The translations under genes and the position numbers were made by a program. A model generated the notes under the pieces. It made no database searches. It was not told the DNA's origin and saw nothing but the letters and a program-made list of their open reading frames with translations. Shown here piece after piece: positions 1 through 12,199 of a stretch of 64,000 bases of DNA (position 1 is its first letter; each line of letters starts with the position of its first letter). Source of the DNA: Diadema setosum (Eukaryota; Echinodermata; Echinoidea; Diadematoida; Diadematidae); the NCBI RefSeq assembly GCF_964275005.1, contig NC_092701.1, positions 37,153,020 through 37,217,019 of the forward strand, given 5' to 3'.

Positions 1-345
1 GGCCATGAATACATATTTGTAACATGAATACATATTTGCAACAAGTGTTTGTAAATAAGTAATTCATAAGTTTTATGAGTGGTTCACAATATACAAGCTT
101 TGCTTTTTAGTGGACCTCTCTATTCTTTTTTTTTTTTCCAACTGAAGCATGACTTTGTATTATTGTGGGTTGTTTGGTTTTTTTTTTGCCAGTATGCGCT
201 CTTATGTTTATCGATATCATTTATCTATTGCAAAGGCAAATGTTTTTGTTTATGATGTAATACCTGATTTATCTTGTGTTATGTTTTGTTGGAAAAAGAA
301 GAATGAAAATAAATGAATTGAATTGAATTGAATTGAATTGAATAC
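1..345 (+). mobile_element. LINE 3' end, 5'-truncated
   Basis: Non-coding T-rich stretch that ends in AATAAATGAATTG followed by further GAATT repeats. This is the pentamer-tail style of CR1/Jockey-like LINEs, seen also on the LINE fragments in the 3.95 kb units. No reverse-transcriptase frame is visible, so only the 3' untranslated end is present or the body lies left of the window. Family assignment rests on the tail alone. Confidence 0.5.
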
Positions 346-1052
346 ATACACAGACAGCCACAACACAATCAAAGCAACACACACGTCTACAAAATGTGTT
401 TTTTAATTTCTTCTCACCATTATACGCAATTCTTCCGCTATTGTTATGTTTGTGTATAGATGCCTACTGAACTACCCACCATGGTTTTATACTAATTCGT
501 CAGATATCTTTCAAGACTGTTATGTCGAAAGTACATCCAATTTGATTATGTTCATTTTACATCACACCATAGCTTGTAATTTCATCTTATAAGATGACAA
601 AAGCCCACGGTAAACATACCAGCATCATACCATGCAGTACGTCATACAAATAGGAATAGGTAAAAAGACAAGGCATTAATGATCATTATTTCTTCCGAAC
701 GTCATAATGCTTTTCACTTTACATAAAGATTTTTAAACATATTAAAGAGAACAGATTTTGCGTAGGCCTACTCACTTTTATTACAATCACTCACAAATAC
801 AAAGTGTTTGCAAATAAAGCAAAGATTACACTCTAACCAATGTAGGAAAATTCATGCAAACAAAAAGGATTTAACTGTTGCCTTACATTGAACCTTTAAT
901 ATACAGCACAGCATTATGATGGAGTCATTCATTTCTTGGTTGTCTAAATTTAGGACGGACATCGAGACACGTGCGACGTGTTTTATCAATTCTCTCTTTG
1001 ATTAAGCAAATACATTGTAGATATTGCACCATATAACATACCACACTACAAC
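346..1052. other. 3' flank of pseudogene D, paralogous to 39870-40580
   Basis: No gene seen. The stretch aligns by eye, with small gaps, to 39870-40580 downstream of gene B: shared words include CAGCCACAACACAA, TCGTCAGATATCTTTCAAGA and AGATGACAAAAGCCCACGGT. It is therefore part of the segmental duplication that produced B and D, and it serves as a reference for dating the insertions that follow. Confidence 0.6.
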
Positions 1053-1748
1053 TAAACTCCTCAAAATAAGTTCTGCAATTAAAGTTTGATATATCGTATT
1101 TCTCTTATACCCGCATTATGTTAATTAAATATGACATTTTGAGAAAGCATGATTAATTGTCTTTAAAAAATGACACCTCACTTGCCATGATTGGGTGTTC
1201 TTGGAATGTGCAAAACAGCTGAGTATAGGGACAGATCAAAAGTGAAAAGTCGCAACAATTCTGCTATTGATAATTTACAGTTTTGATGAAAAAAGGCCAA
1301 TGGAATGAGCAATGCTGAAATGACAGCACTTTCAAAAACTCCCATTTCCTAGACATTAGATGACTGTTTGGTCAACCTTTATGTTTAATTTTAATCTGCA
1401 GATACTACTCAGTTTTTAATTCATGGATGAAGTCTTGAATCTAATGATAATCTCACAATGCATTCTTTTCAAGCACATTCCTTCCTTGAAACGACAAAGC
1501 AAATGGGAAATATTATGGGAATTACACTGTTTGACATTACACGTTTGCTCTATTTTGCAACATTTCACATTTGACCTTTCCTCATACTCAGTCAAACTGT
1601 GCATTCCAGGAATTCCCAGTCATAGCAAGTGAGGTGTCATTTCAAAGATAATTAATCAGGCTTTCTTATGATGTCATATTTAATGAAGATACTGCTGGTA
1701 TAAGAGAAATATGGTATGTCAAACTTTAACTCATTTTGAGGAGTTTAT
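1053..1748. mobile_element. Fold-back (palindromic) MITE
   Basis: The left side from 1053 (AAACTCCTCAAAAT) is mirrored as reverse complement ending near 1748 (ATTTTGAGGAGTTTAT). The match runs inward through TTTCTCTTATACC and TGACACCTCACTTGCC for roughly 200 bases per arm. The paralogous site downstream of gene B, near 40580, reads straight from CTACTACAACT to GCCATAACC without the element, so it is a clean insertion. No transposase is encoded. Confidence 0.7.
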
Positions 1749-1805
1749 ATGCCATAACCTTATATCGCCGTACACAACTATGATGATAATAAAGATATCT
1801 TATTT

Positions 1806-2027
1806 ACCCAGGGTAGCCTCTTCAGTGTTGCCACTACTCTACCAGATGGCCCTGACACTATTATTACCCCAGCATTGCCAGGTACCCATTTATACACTTG
1901 GGTCGAGAGGGACATGTTGGGTAAAAACATCTTGTCCAAGGACGTAAGCACTGGGCGGGATTCGAACTCGTGGGTCCTCCGATCGGGAATTGGGAGTCTT
2001 ATCCACTATGCCACAGCGCCCCCACCA
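1806..2027 (-). mobile_element. tRNA-derived SINE
   Basis: Read on the minus strand, the head begins GGTGGGGGCGCTGTGG and carries an A-box-like TGGCATAGTGGATAAG (complement of 1999-2014) and a B-box-like GAGTTCGAATCC (complement of 1958-1969) at pol III spacing. The body continues through CTTGGACAAGATG and ends near 1806. The matching flank of gene B (about 40610-40650) lacks it. A short piece of the same body seems to recur at 12258-12296. Confidence 0.75.
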
Positions 2028-2511
2028 ACTTGTATTTTCCTATATACACAATTTATCATTTCACAGTGCTGCCACGATGAAATAACCTAATCACCGCGTT
2101 CAACTATGCGCTAGCATAATTTCTCAAGAAACCATCTATCACTTCGCATTGCTACAGCGATAAGAAATATCCCATCACACTGTAATTGCATGTCTCAATC
2201 ATTGATTGGATATGAAAGTGGTGTCAAATGATAACATAATAATCATCATGGACGCAAATTATGTTTTTAGATCATGGAAACAAAGCAGCATCTATACAAA
2301 CCGTGAAATACATAATGATAGAAAACTTGTGTGAATGACATAGAGACATCTCAAATTGCCTCACATGTGGAACAATACGTACTAAATTTTTAATTTGTGA
2401 TTTCGGTATCGTACAATGACGACCTTCGGTAAGATTTATTAAGAATACTATAGGAGGCCGTTTCCCCGGTGTAGCTGTTTTGATCACAGGGCCACAGTCG
2501 TAGCTATTCAA

Positions 2512-2790
2512 AACATGTACAAGGTTAGCACAATTTCTGAAGGATATAGATTCTGTTTTCTTTATTGACTTATGAGTTTTTTCTATTTCTGAGTAATTTT
2601 GTTTTGTTTGTTTTGTTGTTCTCTCATCTTTTGTTACGTTATATTGATTACTGTGCATGTATTATCTTATACGTTGATTGTACCACGTCATTGTTTTTTA
2701 TATCATACGGACTTGCTGAAAAACAGCCTAACAGCTTAGTGCAAGTATTTTGACCCGCGTTTGAATAAAACAAACAAACAAACAAACAAA
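2512..2790 (+). mobile_element. LINE-like 3' end with (AAAC)n tail
   Basis: T-rich sequence ending TTGAATAAAACAAACAAACAAAC. It interrupts a stretch shared with the gene B flank: the shared words GCTGTTTTGATCAC and TTACTTTATG lie on either side, at 2468-2480 and about 2818 here and close together at 41066-41130 in the B copy. No coding frame is recognisable. Family is uncertain; the AATAAA plus tetranucleotide tail indicates a non-LTR 3' end. Confidence 0.55.
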
Positions 2791-3038
2791 TTCACAATTC
2801 AACCTCTAGAAACTCTCACTTTATGAGATATACAGTTAGAAAAAAAAAATTCCGATGTTCAACGACCAGATTATAAATTTTTCCGAAGAATAATACATGT
2901 ATCTAATATTGTATTTCAGGTGTAGATTTTATGTGCAAACCTACCATAGGCTATTAATTTCTACAATGTATCACTCCTTCCAAATTATGCAAATCGTCAT
3001 TGTGACGTCACTGCCTGTTTAGCGTACTTCAGGAAAAG

Positions 3039-5891
3039 TTAGGAATGGCTGAGAGAAGCGGGACAGAGGGAAAAGTTTGCAATCAGTGTGTTGAAGGCGG
3101 TCCAGACAGCGGGAATATTGAAGCATACAGTCCCACCTTGTCTTTTAAACTGACTTTCCTGTTTGAAAGCAAAGACACAAGTAGGCGACGAAACACGTTA
3201 CAAGAATGTTGGTAATCCCAAGTTAGAAGCGAAGACAAAACCTACTTCTATCTTCCCATCCATGCATCTCTCTATCTCTCAGGTTGCACAAAACTCCAAC
3301 TCTCCCCAACCTTATTGAACATACTTTCACCGATCTCTGTCCTCTATCATTTTTTGTTTAACTCCCGCTATTAAAAAAAAAACGTCAACAAAAGCCTGTA
3401 TTATAGATATAGCTCGTCATTTAGTGTCGTATATGGTTCGTATACACAACTTGAACACATAAACGCACATTACATTGGCTTCTACTTACAGTCCTGTTTA
3501 TGTCGCCTATGCACGTCCACTTCTTGTGCTCGCTGATTGTCCATTTAGAATGGTCCTTGGTATACTTGAAGCTTAGCACGCCATCACAAGTGATATTCTC
3601 GACATTTTCCACCTTGTACACACCGCTGCAGAAAGACGGCAGCTTGCTCGCCGCGTTCAGCCACGTCTCGGCATACATATCGTCGCCTAAAGCAGGTGCC
3701 ACCCAGTACGAGTACAGATCTATAAGGAGTCCATAAAGTTGTTAACTGATACATTTATCTCTTTCCGTGGTAGCAAATCAGGTTACAGGTTATTGAGGCA
3801 TTTTGCAAAGTCACGTCGTCGTGTGAACCCCTTTTTGCAATGTAACAGTCCGTTGTTGGCATAATTCTTTTGATCTATCTGCCTCTTTCATTTCCATTCT
3901 TGTAATCAGCTATATTTTACGATCTGCTCATTTCAATCGAGAAAAAACTGGCTGTTCACATCCATGTACATGTGAGCAACGCCCTCTTTGATGAGCGGGT
4001 CACTGCTCTTCGAATCTCGAGGTAGCTTGTAGACAATAAACCTGAAGTTTGAGAGAAAACGAGTTCCGGAGTGTAGCTCGACGTTGTAAGGATGGTCCTG
4101 TGGTCCGAGCCACTAAAGTTTGATGTCGGGTCACAAAAATTCCTACGATTAACTAATAGACACTTCAATGAACAAATCACAGGTAACAATGACTTTGGAG
4201 ACCTTAAAATCATTTTACTAAAGTATAAGCAACTTATCGATAATATCAATTCAAGTCTCATTGTCGAATATTCGAAAGTCGGGCAACTGTCGGGAACGTA
4301 TTGATAGAGCGCTATACCCCATGAGTTTTTTTTTGTTTTTGTTTTTGTTTTTGTTTTTTAATCACAAGGAAAATGTGAACATATTTCTCATCTCTGCTAA
4401 AAACGCTAAGACAGACTTCAATCAGACTTAAACATAATTATGTCCATAAAAGATCGATGATATGGCACAGCTTTAAACAAAGGGATGTTAGAAATATTGT
4501 ATAAGGCACACGTTATTGTTCCGACTTTTCATCATGAAGTTAATACATGGAGAAAACGTTTGAAGTAGTTGAAATCACGTTCGCAGGGGTTTAATGAAGC
4601 ACTGAATCGCCCCTGGGCTAGGAGTAGTAATGGTTTCATGTTCAGCTTTTTTAAAGTTGTAAGTTGCAAAGAAATTTATAAGTTAATTTCGAAACTGGGT
4701 AAGATTTTTCTTTTAACTGAATCATCAAACTTGTCATGAATAATGCTCTCAGCAATTTCAAGCGTATTTAGAGGTGAAAAACAATCTGAATTTACACTCT
4801 AAGTGCAGATCAAGGTTTCCTATGTGTTGAACTGCTATTGTAGCGTAAGGGAGTTTGTTAACATTCTGGAATTTTAGTCACGGTTGCAGTATGAATTATC
4901 TGCTGAGTGCTGATAACAATTAATGAGGTTATATACATTTACTTTACTTCTCTTCTTCCCTGTCTCTATGATACACGTCTTATGAAATATTTGATATCAA
5001 AAGAGAAAAACAACCAATACATTAATCCTAAAAACAATCATGAAAGTGGTATGGTAATGTAATATTGTGCCAAAGAATTCTGATCAACAGTAACTTGTTG
5101 AAGTTCGCTACAGACAGACGCTTCAATATAATTATCGTGATACGAAATGAAAGACCAAGAGACAAAACAGATACAGATTACATTACTGAATTTAGTTTCG
5201 CTTTAGGCCATATACAAAATAAAGAAAGAAAACTGACTTCTTTATTTCAGGCCACTATATTTCTTTTTCGGCCTACTAAAATGTCAAATTCAAATATCTT
5301 AATGGCTCGAAACAGAGAAAAGAGTTTGTGTGGAGCCCTGATATGGTACATTCACATCGTAAAATATAACAGGCGATGGCGTGCAATAAAGCTAAGGTGC
5401 ATACCGCGCGGGGAATACCTCTAGAGACGGAAGTGGTCCATGACTTCCCAGCACACTGAATACACGTAATCAATCAGCTTGTGTGTGATAAAACGAGATT
5501 TGGGTGTGGTCTTCACACTGGTCTTCACATTGCACTAAAAGGATCATCAGTGAGCTCATACGTAAAGCGGCATTATATTGACAATTGACCCCAGTTAAGA
5601 AATTTTATATGCACTATCTCCGGATATACTTCACATACAGCGTATACGGTGGATAGGACGAAGTTAAGATCGACTGCATTGTGATGAACAAGATGGGAAA
5701 TGAACAAACAAACAAACAAACAAACAAAACAAACAGTGATAGAGCCTAGATATGTTTATGGCATTCAATGACTCACCAGTCTACAGTGTACCACTGGGAT
5801 CCAAGCACGTAATCTTGCCGTCTCGTCCCGGCAGCCCTGAGGCCAATATAACCAACATCACCCAGCAGCAAGCAGCAATCCTCGTCATCAT
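3039..5891 (-). pseudogene. DNase II paralog D, internally deleted
   Basis: A fourth member of the cluster, identified by similarity to genes B and C. Recognisable parts on the minus strand: exon 1 with signal peptide (5777-5891), the 5' half of exon 2 (about 3939-4041), exon 6 (3490-3719, including the second HxK motif in YTKDHSKW and the WTCIGDINRT end) and exon 7 (3039-3158, ending in a stop). Exons 3, 4 and 5 and the rest of exon 2 are absent. Exon 2 runs directly into sequence matching intron 5 of gene C (about 9430-9640), so one deletion joined the middle of exon 2 to intron 5. Exon 1 also no longer joins exon 2 in frame. The first catalytic histidine exon is gone, so no active enzyme is expected. 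Exons 6 and 7 remain open with normal splice sites, suggesting fairly recent decay. Confidence 0.85.
4042..5776. other. Intron 1 of pseudogene D
   Basis: No coding signal recognised. Contains a T-rich run with repeated TTTTTG near 4326-4356 and an (AAAC)n tract at 5704-5732. Confidence 0.4.
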
Positions 5892-7050
5892 GTATTTAGA
5901 CTTATCTTTCAGTAGGTAGAATTTTACTATGAATGCTCAGTAGCATGGAAAGAACGCTCCAAACTGCTTTAGATCTCTCTTGCAGGTGACATTACCTAAA
6001 GCAACTTCTTTCTGTGACTGGGAGACACGGAAATAGTTGCCTACAATATAATACAGCATTGCAGTCGCTCATTATGACTTCATGTCAAAACCGGACTCCC
6101 TCTCCATCTCTCTCTCTCCCGCTCTATCCCTCCATTTCTTTGTCCCAAGCTTTCCTCCTGGTGTCATTGTATGAACATGTGACCGTCCTGAAAACGGACA
6201 CAGTCTGTTTCGGTTCAAGCCATGCTCAGGCCATGCTATTCTTTCAATCACTTAGGTTCTGGAGTAAAACCCAGGCACGGTTGAAAGGTGACAATGACCT
6301 GTGTTATTTACACACTCCGTTAGCGCTAGAAATAAAGAAAACTCTTTTCACTATGCTATAAAGCAAAACAAGACTCTATCATGAACCCTTGATATTGTCT
6401 TGGTTTCAGTCTAATTATTTGATCATTGAGAGAAGTTTCCCCTATGGTAATCGTGTGGTTAACTCGTGATTAACTCGTTCACTGCAGAAGTCTGAAATCG
6501 CCATAGACATAATTTGTGCACAACCCACCTTGATTTCATAGACAATACAGATTAAAAATTGAAAGGTATCGTTTTCAATCTCAGAAATGAAAAATTGACA
6601 ATGATTATGATAATAATGATAACAATAATGATAACAATTCACAACATTCATAAAGCGCCTATCACATTAAGATATCTCTCAGCATTGATTATAAAAAAAA
6701 TTAAGAGAAAAAGAAAGGCACATGAAGCTTCAGAATGTTCAGACATAACAATTACCAGCTGCTCACGCATGAGACTATTCAATGAACAGAATAAGTTTTT
6801 CACATAAGTTTGTATGTCAACTGAAAATCTCAATTACAGCTCAGTTCCCTACATATTAGTTTTCTTTCCATCTTATACATCACAACATGACGCTCTTTGC
6901 TGAAATCCATTGATCATACGCTATTTTTCTGTTACCCGCCCTTATGAATTCCCTATAGCTCTTTCCTATTTTTTTTTCTCATGCACCTGCGCCGTATTAT
7001 GCCGAAAGAACATTTTCTAACGTAATAACCAGCTTAAGATAGAGTACCAA

Positions 7051-7122
<72 letters not shown>

Positions 7123-7227
7123 GGCAGCAAAACTTGCACATAGACGTGGCTGATGTTGGGTTGCACCCCTTTATTCAAGCTTTCGGGCGAAATGCCCTTC
7201 TTGAGGATCTACACAGTCAATGACGAC

Positions 7228-7268
<41 letters not shown>

Positions 7269-8800
7269 TCAAGGTCAGTTTAATGCAATTCAAAGTCATA
7301 TCAGATATCATTCAGCATCTCTAGCTGCTGGGATATACTAGTAAATATGGCAACATGTTAAATCATAAATAATCTAATATATACATTAGAATTGGATGGA
7401 ATCAGTTGTACATCATTATGGTAAATGATTTCCTTCCTCAAATTTGCTTCGGCTGTTTTTTTTTTTTTTTCGGAATGTGTAAGGACTGTTATCGCTCTGT
7501 GTATCATAAGAGACACAAAATGACTTTAACATGGGGACACATATTAAAATGTTTCAAATCACAAATTCTATTGCATTATCTATTTCCTTACCGGGCACAT
7601 TAGCTAGACTATATACATAAAAAGGCAACTCTACTAGATTCAATAATGATCGTTCCCTTCCCTATGGAGTAACTAAATGTTGTGACTTCAGTGAATCAAT
7701 GTGGGCCTAACCGTTCCCTATTTTGTACATGTGTTTCTTCCTATTCAACTTGGTAATCTAGTCTTATATGATAGACTGATACAGAATATAATCTGTCAGT
7801 GTTTTTATTCTCCTCGTACTCCTATATCAGGATCTGTACAGGCGAGTGTTACGTGTGGAGAGTCTTTTGGTAATCGAAAGGTACGACTTGAGTACATCAG
7901 ACGAGTTTCCATTACAAGAGACCATTTACCATTCTTCTTCTTCATTGTATCACACTCATGTGAACGACATAAAGCATTTGTACAGAGATTTCATATTGCA
8001 CAACAAAAGAATGAAACTTCGAAATGACACTAAAGACTTGTATTCTTTTCTTTTCTTTATAAAGGTGATAAATACGACACTAACAACTGCACCTTTTATC
8101 ATCTGACTCCAATTCAACGATGAAATAAACTTTTATTACCGTGTGTGTATTCTACCAACTTATCATCCATCACTTCACACTGCCAAAGCTATGGTTAATC
8201 ATCAATCATGAGCGAAAGGGTGGTGTCATATACTGAAATAATTATACTCTTGTTTATTTGAAGAGCAGGGGGAAAAATTATCTATCACAATCGGTCACCT
8301 ATACAATGTAGAGCCTACATAGTGAAAAGTAATTTGCGTATATCATCGAAACATCTCAAATCGCATCTTACATAGTTTTTACTTGTAATTTTGTTTTCAT
8401 GTAATGAAAGGGCAAGGGAAATTTACAAAGGACATTTAGACAACAGGCAATTAAGTCGAATTTCACAGCGTGGATGTTTTAATCACATGTCCACTGATTC
8501 AGTCATTCACAATCTACATTATCTATAGAGACTATACTCTTACTTTATGAGATGAACAGTTAAAAAAAAATGTGAATTGCTGGTATCCATCGACAAGATT
8601 ATAAAATGTTCCCGACGAATGACGTTTTAGAATGGTGTGGTTTGTTTTTGTAGTCGTGTTTTAGAAAGGAATGGTGCTATGTAAAAACCCAATATTGTTC
8701 ATTAATACCTATTCATTATAATTTTACAATGTATCACTCCTTCCAAAAGCTGCAAATCGTCACCATGACGTCACTGCCTATGAGCGTACTTCAGAGTATG
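5892..8800. other. Intergenic region between D and gene C
   Basis: Holds the decayed promoter of D (about 5892-6080), long (AT)n arrays at 7053-7119 and 7232-7266 flanking a roughly 110-base unique segment, and the 3' flank of gene C. The D promoter keeps a GACTGGGAGACACGG and AGCATTGCAG context resembling the gene B promoter but lacks its CACGTG box. No other gene seen. Confidence 0.5.
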
Positions 8801-11800
8801 TCAGGAATGGTTGAAAGAAGCGGGACAGCGGGAGAAGTTTGCAATCAGTGTGTTGAAGGCGGTCCAGACAGCGGGTATATTGAAGCATACAGTCCCACCT
8901 TGTCTTTTAAACTGACTTTCCTGTTTGAAAGCAAACACACAAGTAGGCGACGAAACACGTTACAAGAATGTTGGTAATCCCAAGAGTTAGAAGCGGAAGA
9001 CAAAACCTACTTCTATCTTCCCATCCATGCATCTCTCTATCTCTCAGGTTGCACAAAACTCCAACTCTCCCCAACCTTATTGAACATATTACCTCTATCA
9101 TTTTTTTTTAACTCCCGCTATTAAAAAACGTCAACAAAAGCCTGTATTAAATCGTATACACAACTTGAACACATAAACGCACATTACATTGGCTTCTACT
9201 TACAGTCCTGTTTATGTCGCCTATGCACGTCCACTTCTTGTGCTCGCTGATTGCCCATTTAGAATGGTCCTTGGTATACTTGAAGCTTAGCACGCCATCA
9301 AAAGTGATATTCTCGACATTTTCCACCTTGTACACGCCGGTACAGAAAGAAGGTAGCTTGGTCGACCCCCTCCACGTCTCAGCATACATATCGTCGCCTA
9401 AAGCAGGTGCCACCCAGTACGAGTACAGATCTACAATGAGTTCATAAAGTTGTTAACTGGTAATTTATCTCTTTTCGTGATAGCAAATCAGGTTACGGGG
9501 TTACTGAGGCGTTTTGAAAATTCCAACCCCTTTTTGCAATGTAACAGTCCTCTGTTGGCATATTCTTTTAATCCATCTGACTCTATCATTTCCATTCTTG
9601 TAACCAGCTATATTTTACGATCTGCTCATTTCCATCAACATGATTGTGTCCCCTACAACCCTTGCAGTTCAATTTGTCAACTTTCTTGGCTTAAGCTATC
9701 ACAAGATTTTGTGATGCAGATACGTCACAATCGCTTTTATCACCACCATCATCATCATCGATATCATCATCGATATCATAACCACTTCTTCTATCCGAGT
9801 CTTGAATTCCAATAGGAAAACTCGTCATCACTGCAGACAATATCTGTTCTATTCATTTCAATTGTTATCACTGTAACGACCATCACTTCTTTAACTGCAA
9901 CTATCGTAGAAATTCCAATTTCTTTTACACTGCATGCTCCATCCCTAATTCTTTAAATGGGTAAATTGGCAAATCTAGCGGAGACTGCGAGAGCTGTTCT
10001 CTTACTCGAAGTCGTGCTTCGTTGACGACCATGTCATCATCATCATCACTGACCACGGTCAGCTTTGTCCATTGCATGAAACAATATTATCATATCTTAT
10101 ATAGTTATTAATGTACTGGGGTGGAACATTTCATCGTCATTGTTTTCATGTAATGATTTTTATCATCAATGACTTCAGGCGGTTTCTATATCAACACCAA
10201 TATCTTTATCACCGTAGTCATCATCATCGTAATCATTAGTTTCGCCATTATATCACTTTCACCAAAATCACTCTTTACGATTGCAAAATTGTTTTACCTT
10301 CACCGAAATTGACGAATTTAGCATAACTGGTGAAATCTTGTCCACTCGTAGAAGTCAAGACAACCGAGCTGTTCCAAGGAGCGCTTTCAACATGGTGTCC
10401 TTCGGTGACAGAGACAAGGTCGTGAAACTTCGGGAGGAAGGATTGTGGAATGTTTGCGTCGTACACCCGTGGGTTGTTGTACAAAAACTGTTTAGCTGTA
10501 AAAAAAAAAAAAAAAAAAATCAAAAAAAAAATCAAAAAATCAAAAAAAAAAATCATGGAATCAAATGAAAGTTTACACTGGAAGTTGTTTTTTAAAGGTC
10601 GACATCCAAGTTTTCCCCCAAATAAAAAAAGCCAATGAATTTGGATAGTCTCGCAACATCTCGTCTTCTTGTCTTCTTGTCTCACACAAGTTAACTTGGC
10701 CGAGTTTCGGTAACTCGATCTGTCCTTATATCTCTTGAGTTATGATGTTTGCAAGTCATAGTTCTTCACATACAGAAATCCGACATGAAGCCTTTCATCT
10801 TAGTCTGCACTTTGACGTTTCCGTTCTTTGTACGTAATAATTGCGGGTGATTCTGAAGTTTAAGTTCACACATGACGTTGGTATTCTCCCTCTTCCTTGT
10901 TGTTTTCGTACTGTCCACATTAAAAATGATCAGGCCATTTTGCTAATAGAATTACTTCAGTTGTTTTATTCAATTGTCCACTCACTGAACGTGGAGGAAA
11001 CTTTCATGCCTTAAGTTTGTTTTTGACTTCAGTGTTTTGTATTTTATAATTTTATTCTCACTGAATTATGAAATAATAACACACTCCCCATTGGACGATG
11101 TTCAATTTGAAAACAAAAAATCTTAAAATTTGATTTCATAGCACTTCGATATTTGAAGTTTTCATATTAATTGTTGTATTTTTAAAGGGGAGTAATGAAT
11201 CATTCAAGTACCGGAAAAGTTACAATAATAGTTTAAAATATACAATCCTGGTTCTAAGTACCAGATATGATAGCATAGAAGTAGTAATGGTAGTTAAAGC
11301 AGCTGTAGTAGCAAAATTACTTCAGTTCAGTGAGAGAAATTGAGGAGGAGGATGTGTTGTAGTGTTGGTGACTGTCGTTGTGTAGTATACCTTACGCTAT
11401 ATATAACAAATTAGCAGCAGGAACACTATAAGGATAAGTGGTCAAATGAATGTAAGACCTTTCTATATTACCAACTTTGACGAACTCTGAAGTCTTCATA
11501 GAGATACATAGCATGGACTGGCCAAATATCTCGGCGTTAGATGGCCACATGTAACTCTGATCAGAGCTGTTCGGGAATTTCGGGACACTGTGAATCAACC
11601 AGAATCCCGATTTCTGATCGAAAGCAACATCACCTGAAAGATATATTGCGTGATGATAATGAACAAGAAGAAGAAGAAAAAGAAAAAGAACTCATAAGTT
11701 GACAAAAATATTGTCAAATATACCAATTAGTAAGGAGAGGGGCATGGTTGCTGTGGTAATTTGATGCGGACAATGAAATGCTTCTTAAGTTAATTGCGTG

Positions 11801-12163
11801 ATATAAAGCTCGTGAACAAATCCAATCATAACCTGATAGTGAAATACCAGTTTGTTCAATCAGTCTGGTTATTCTAAATATTGACTATTTTAAGCAATTA
11901 TTGATCTAGGAGTGAGAGATAGGCACGTTTATTGCATGATGATAATTTTAAATGTAAAGACATAACTAATCTTTACCTTTCGTGTGACCCTTGTGTAAAG
12001 ACTCCGTTCCATTAGGTGACGCGTCGTTGTACAATAAATACACGACATGCTGTGATAAGGAGAAAAAAGAAACATTCAGAATAAGGGGAGACTGATATAC
12101 CAAGAATTGATATTGATTTCGATAATGATGATGACTACAATAGTAATAATCATGATAGCAGTA

Positions 12164-12199
<36 letters not shown>

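Noticed and set aside
10281-10568. Plus-strand frames opposite DNase II exon 5 in gene C, with counterparts at exon 6 of each gene
   Set aside because: Antisense shadows of real exons; their apparent conservation follows from the coding strand.
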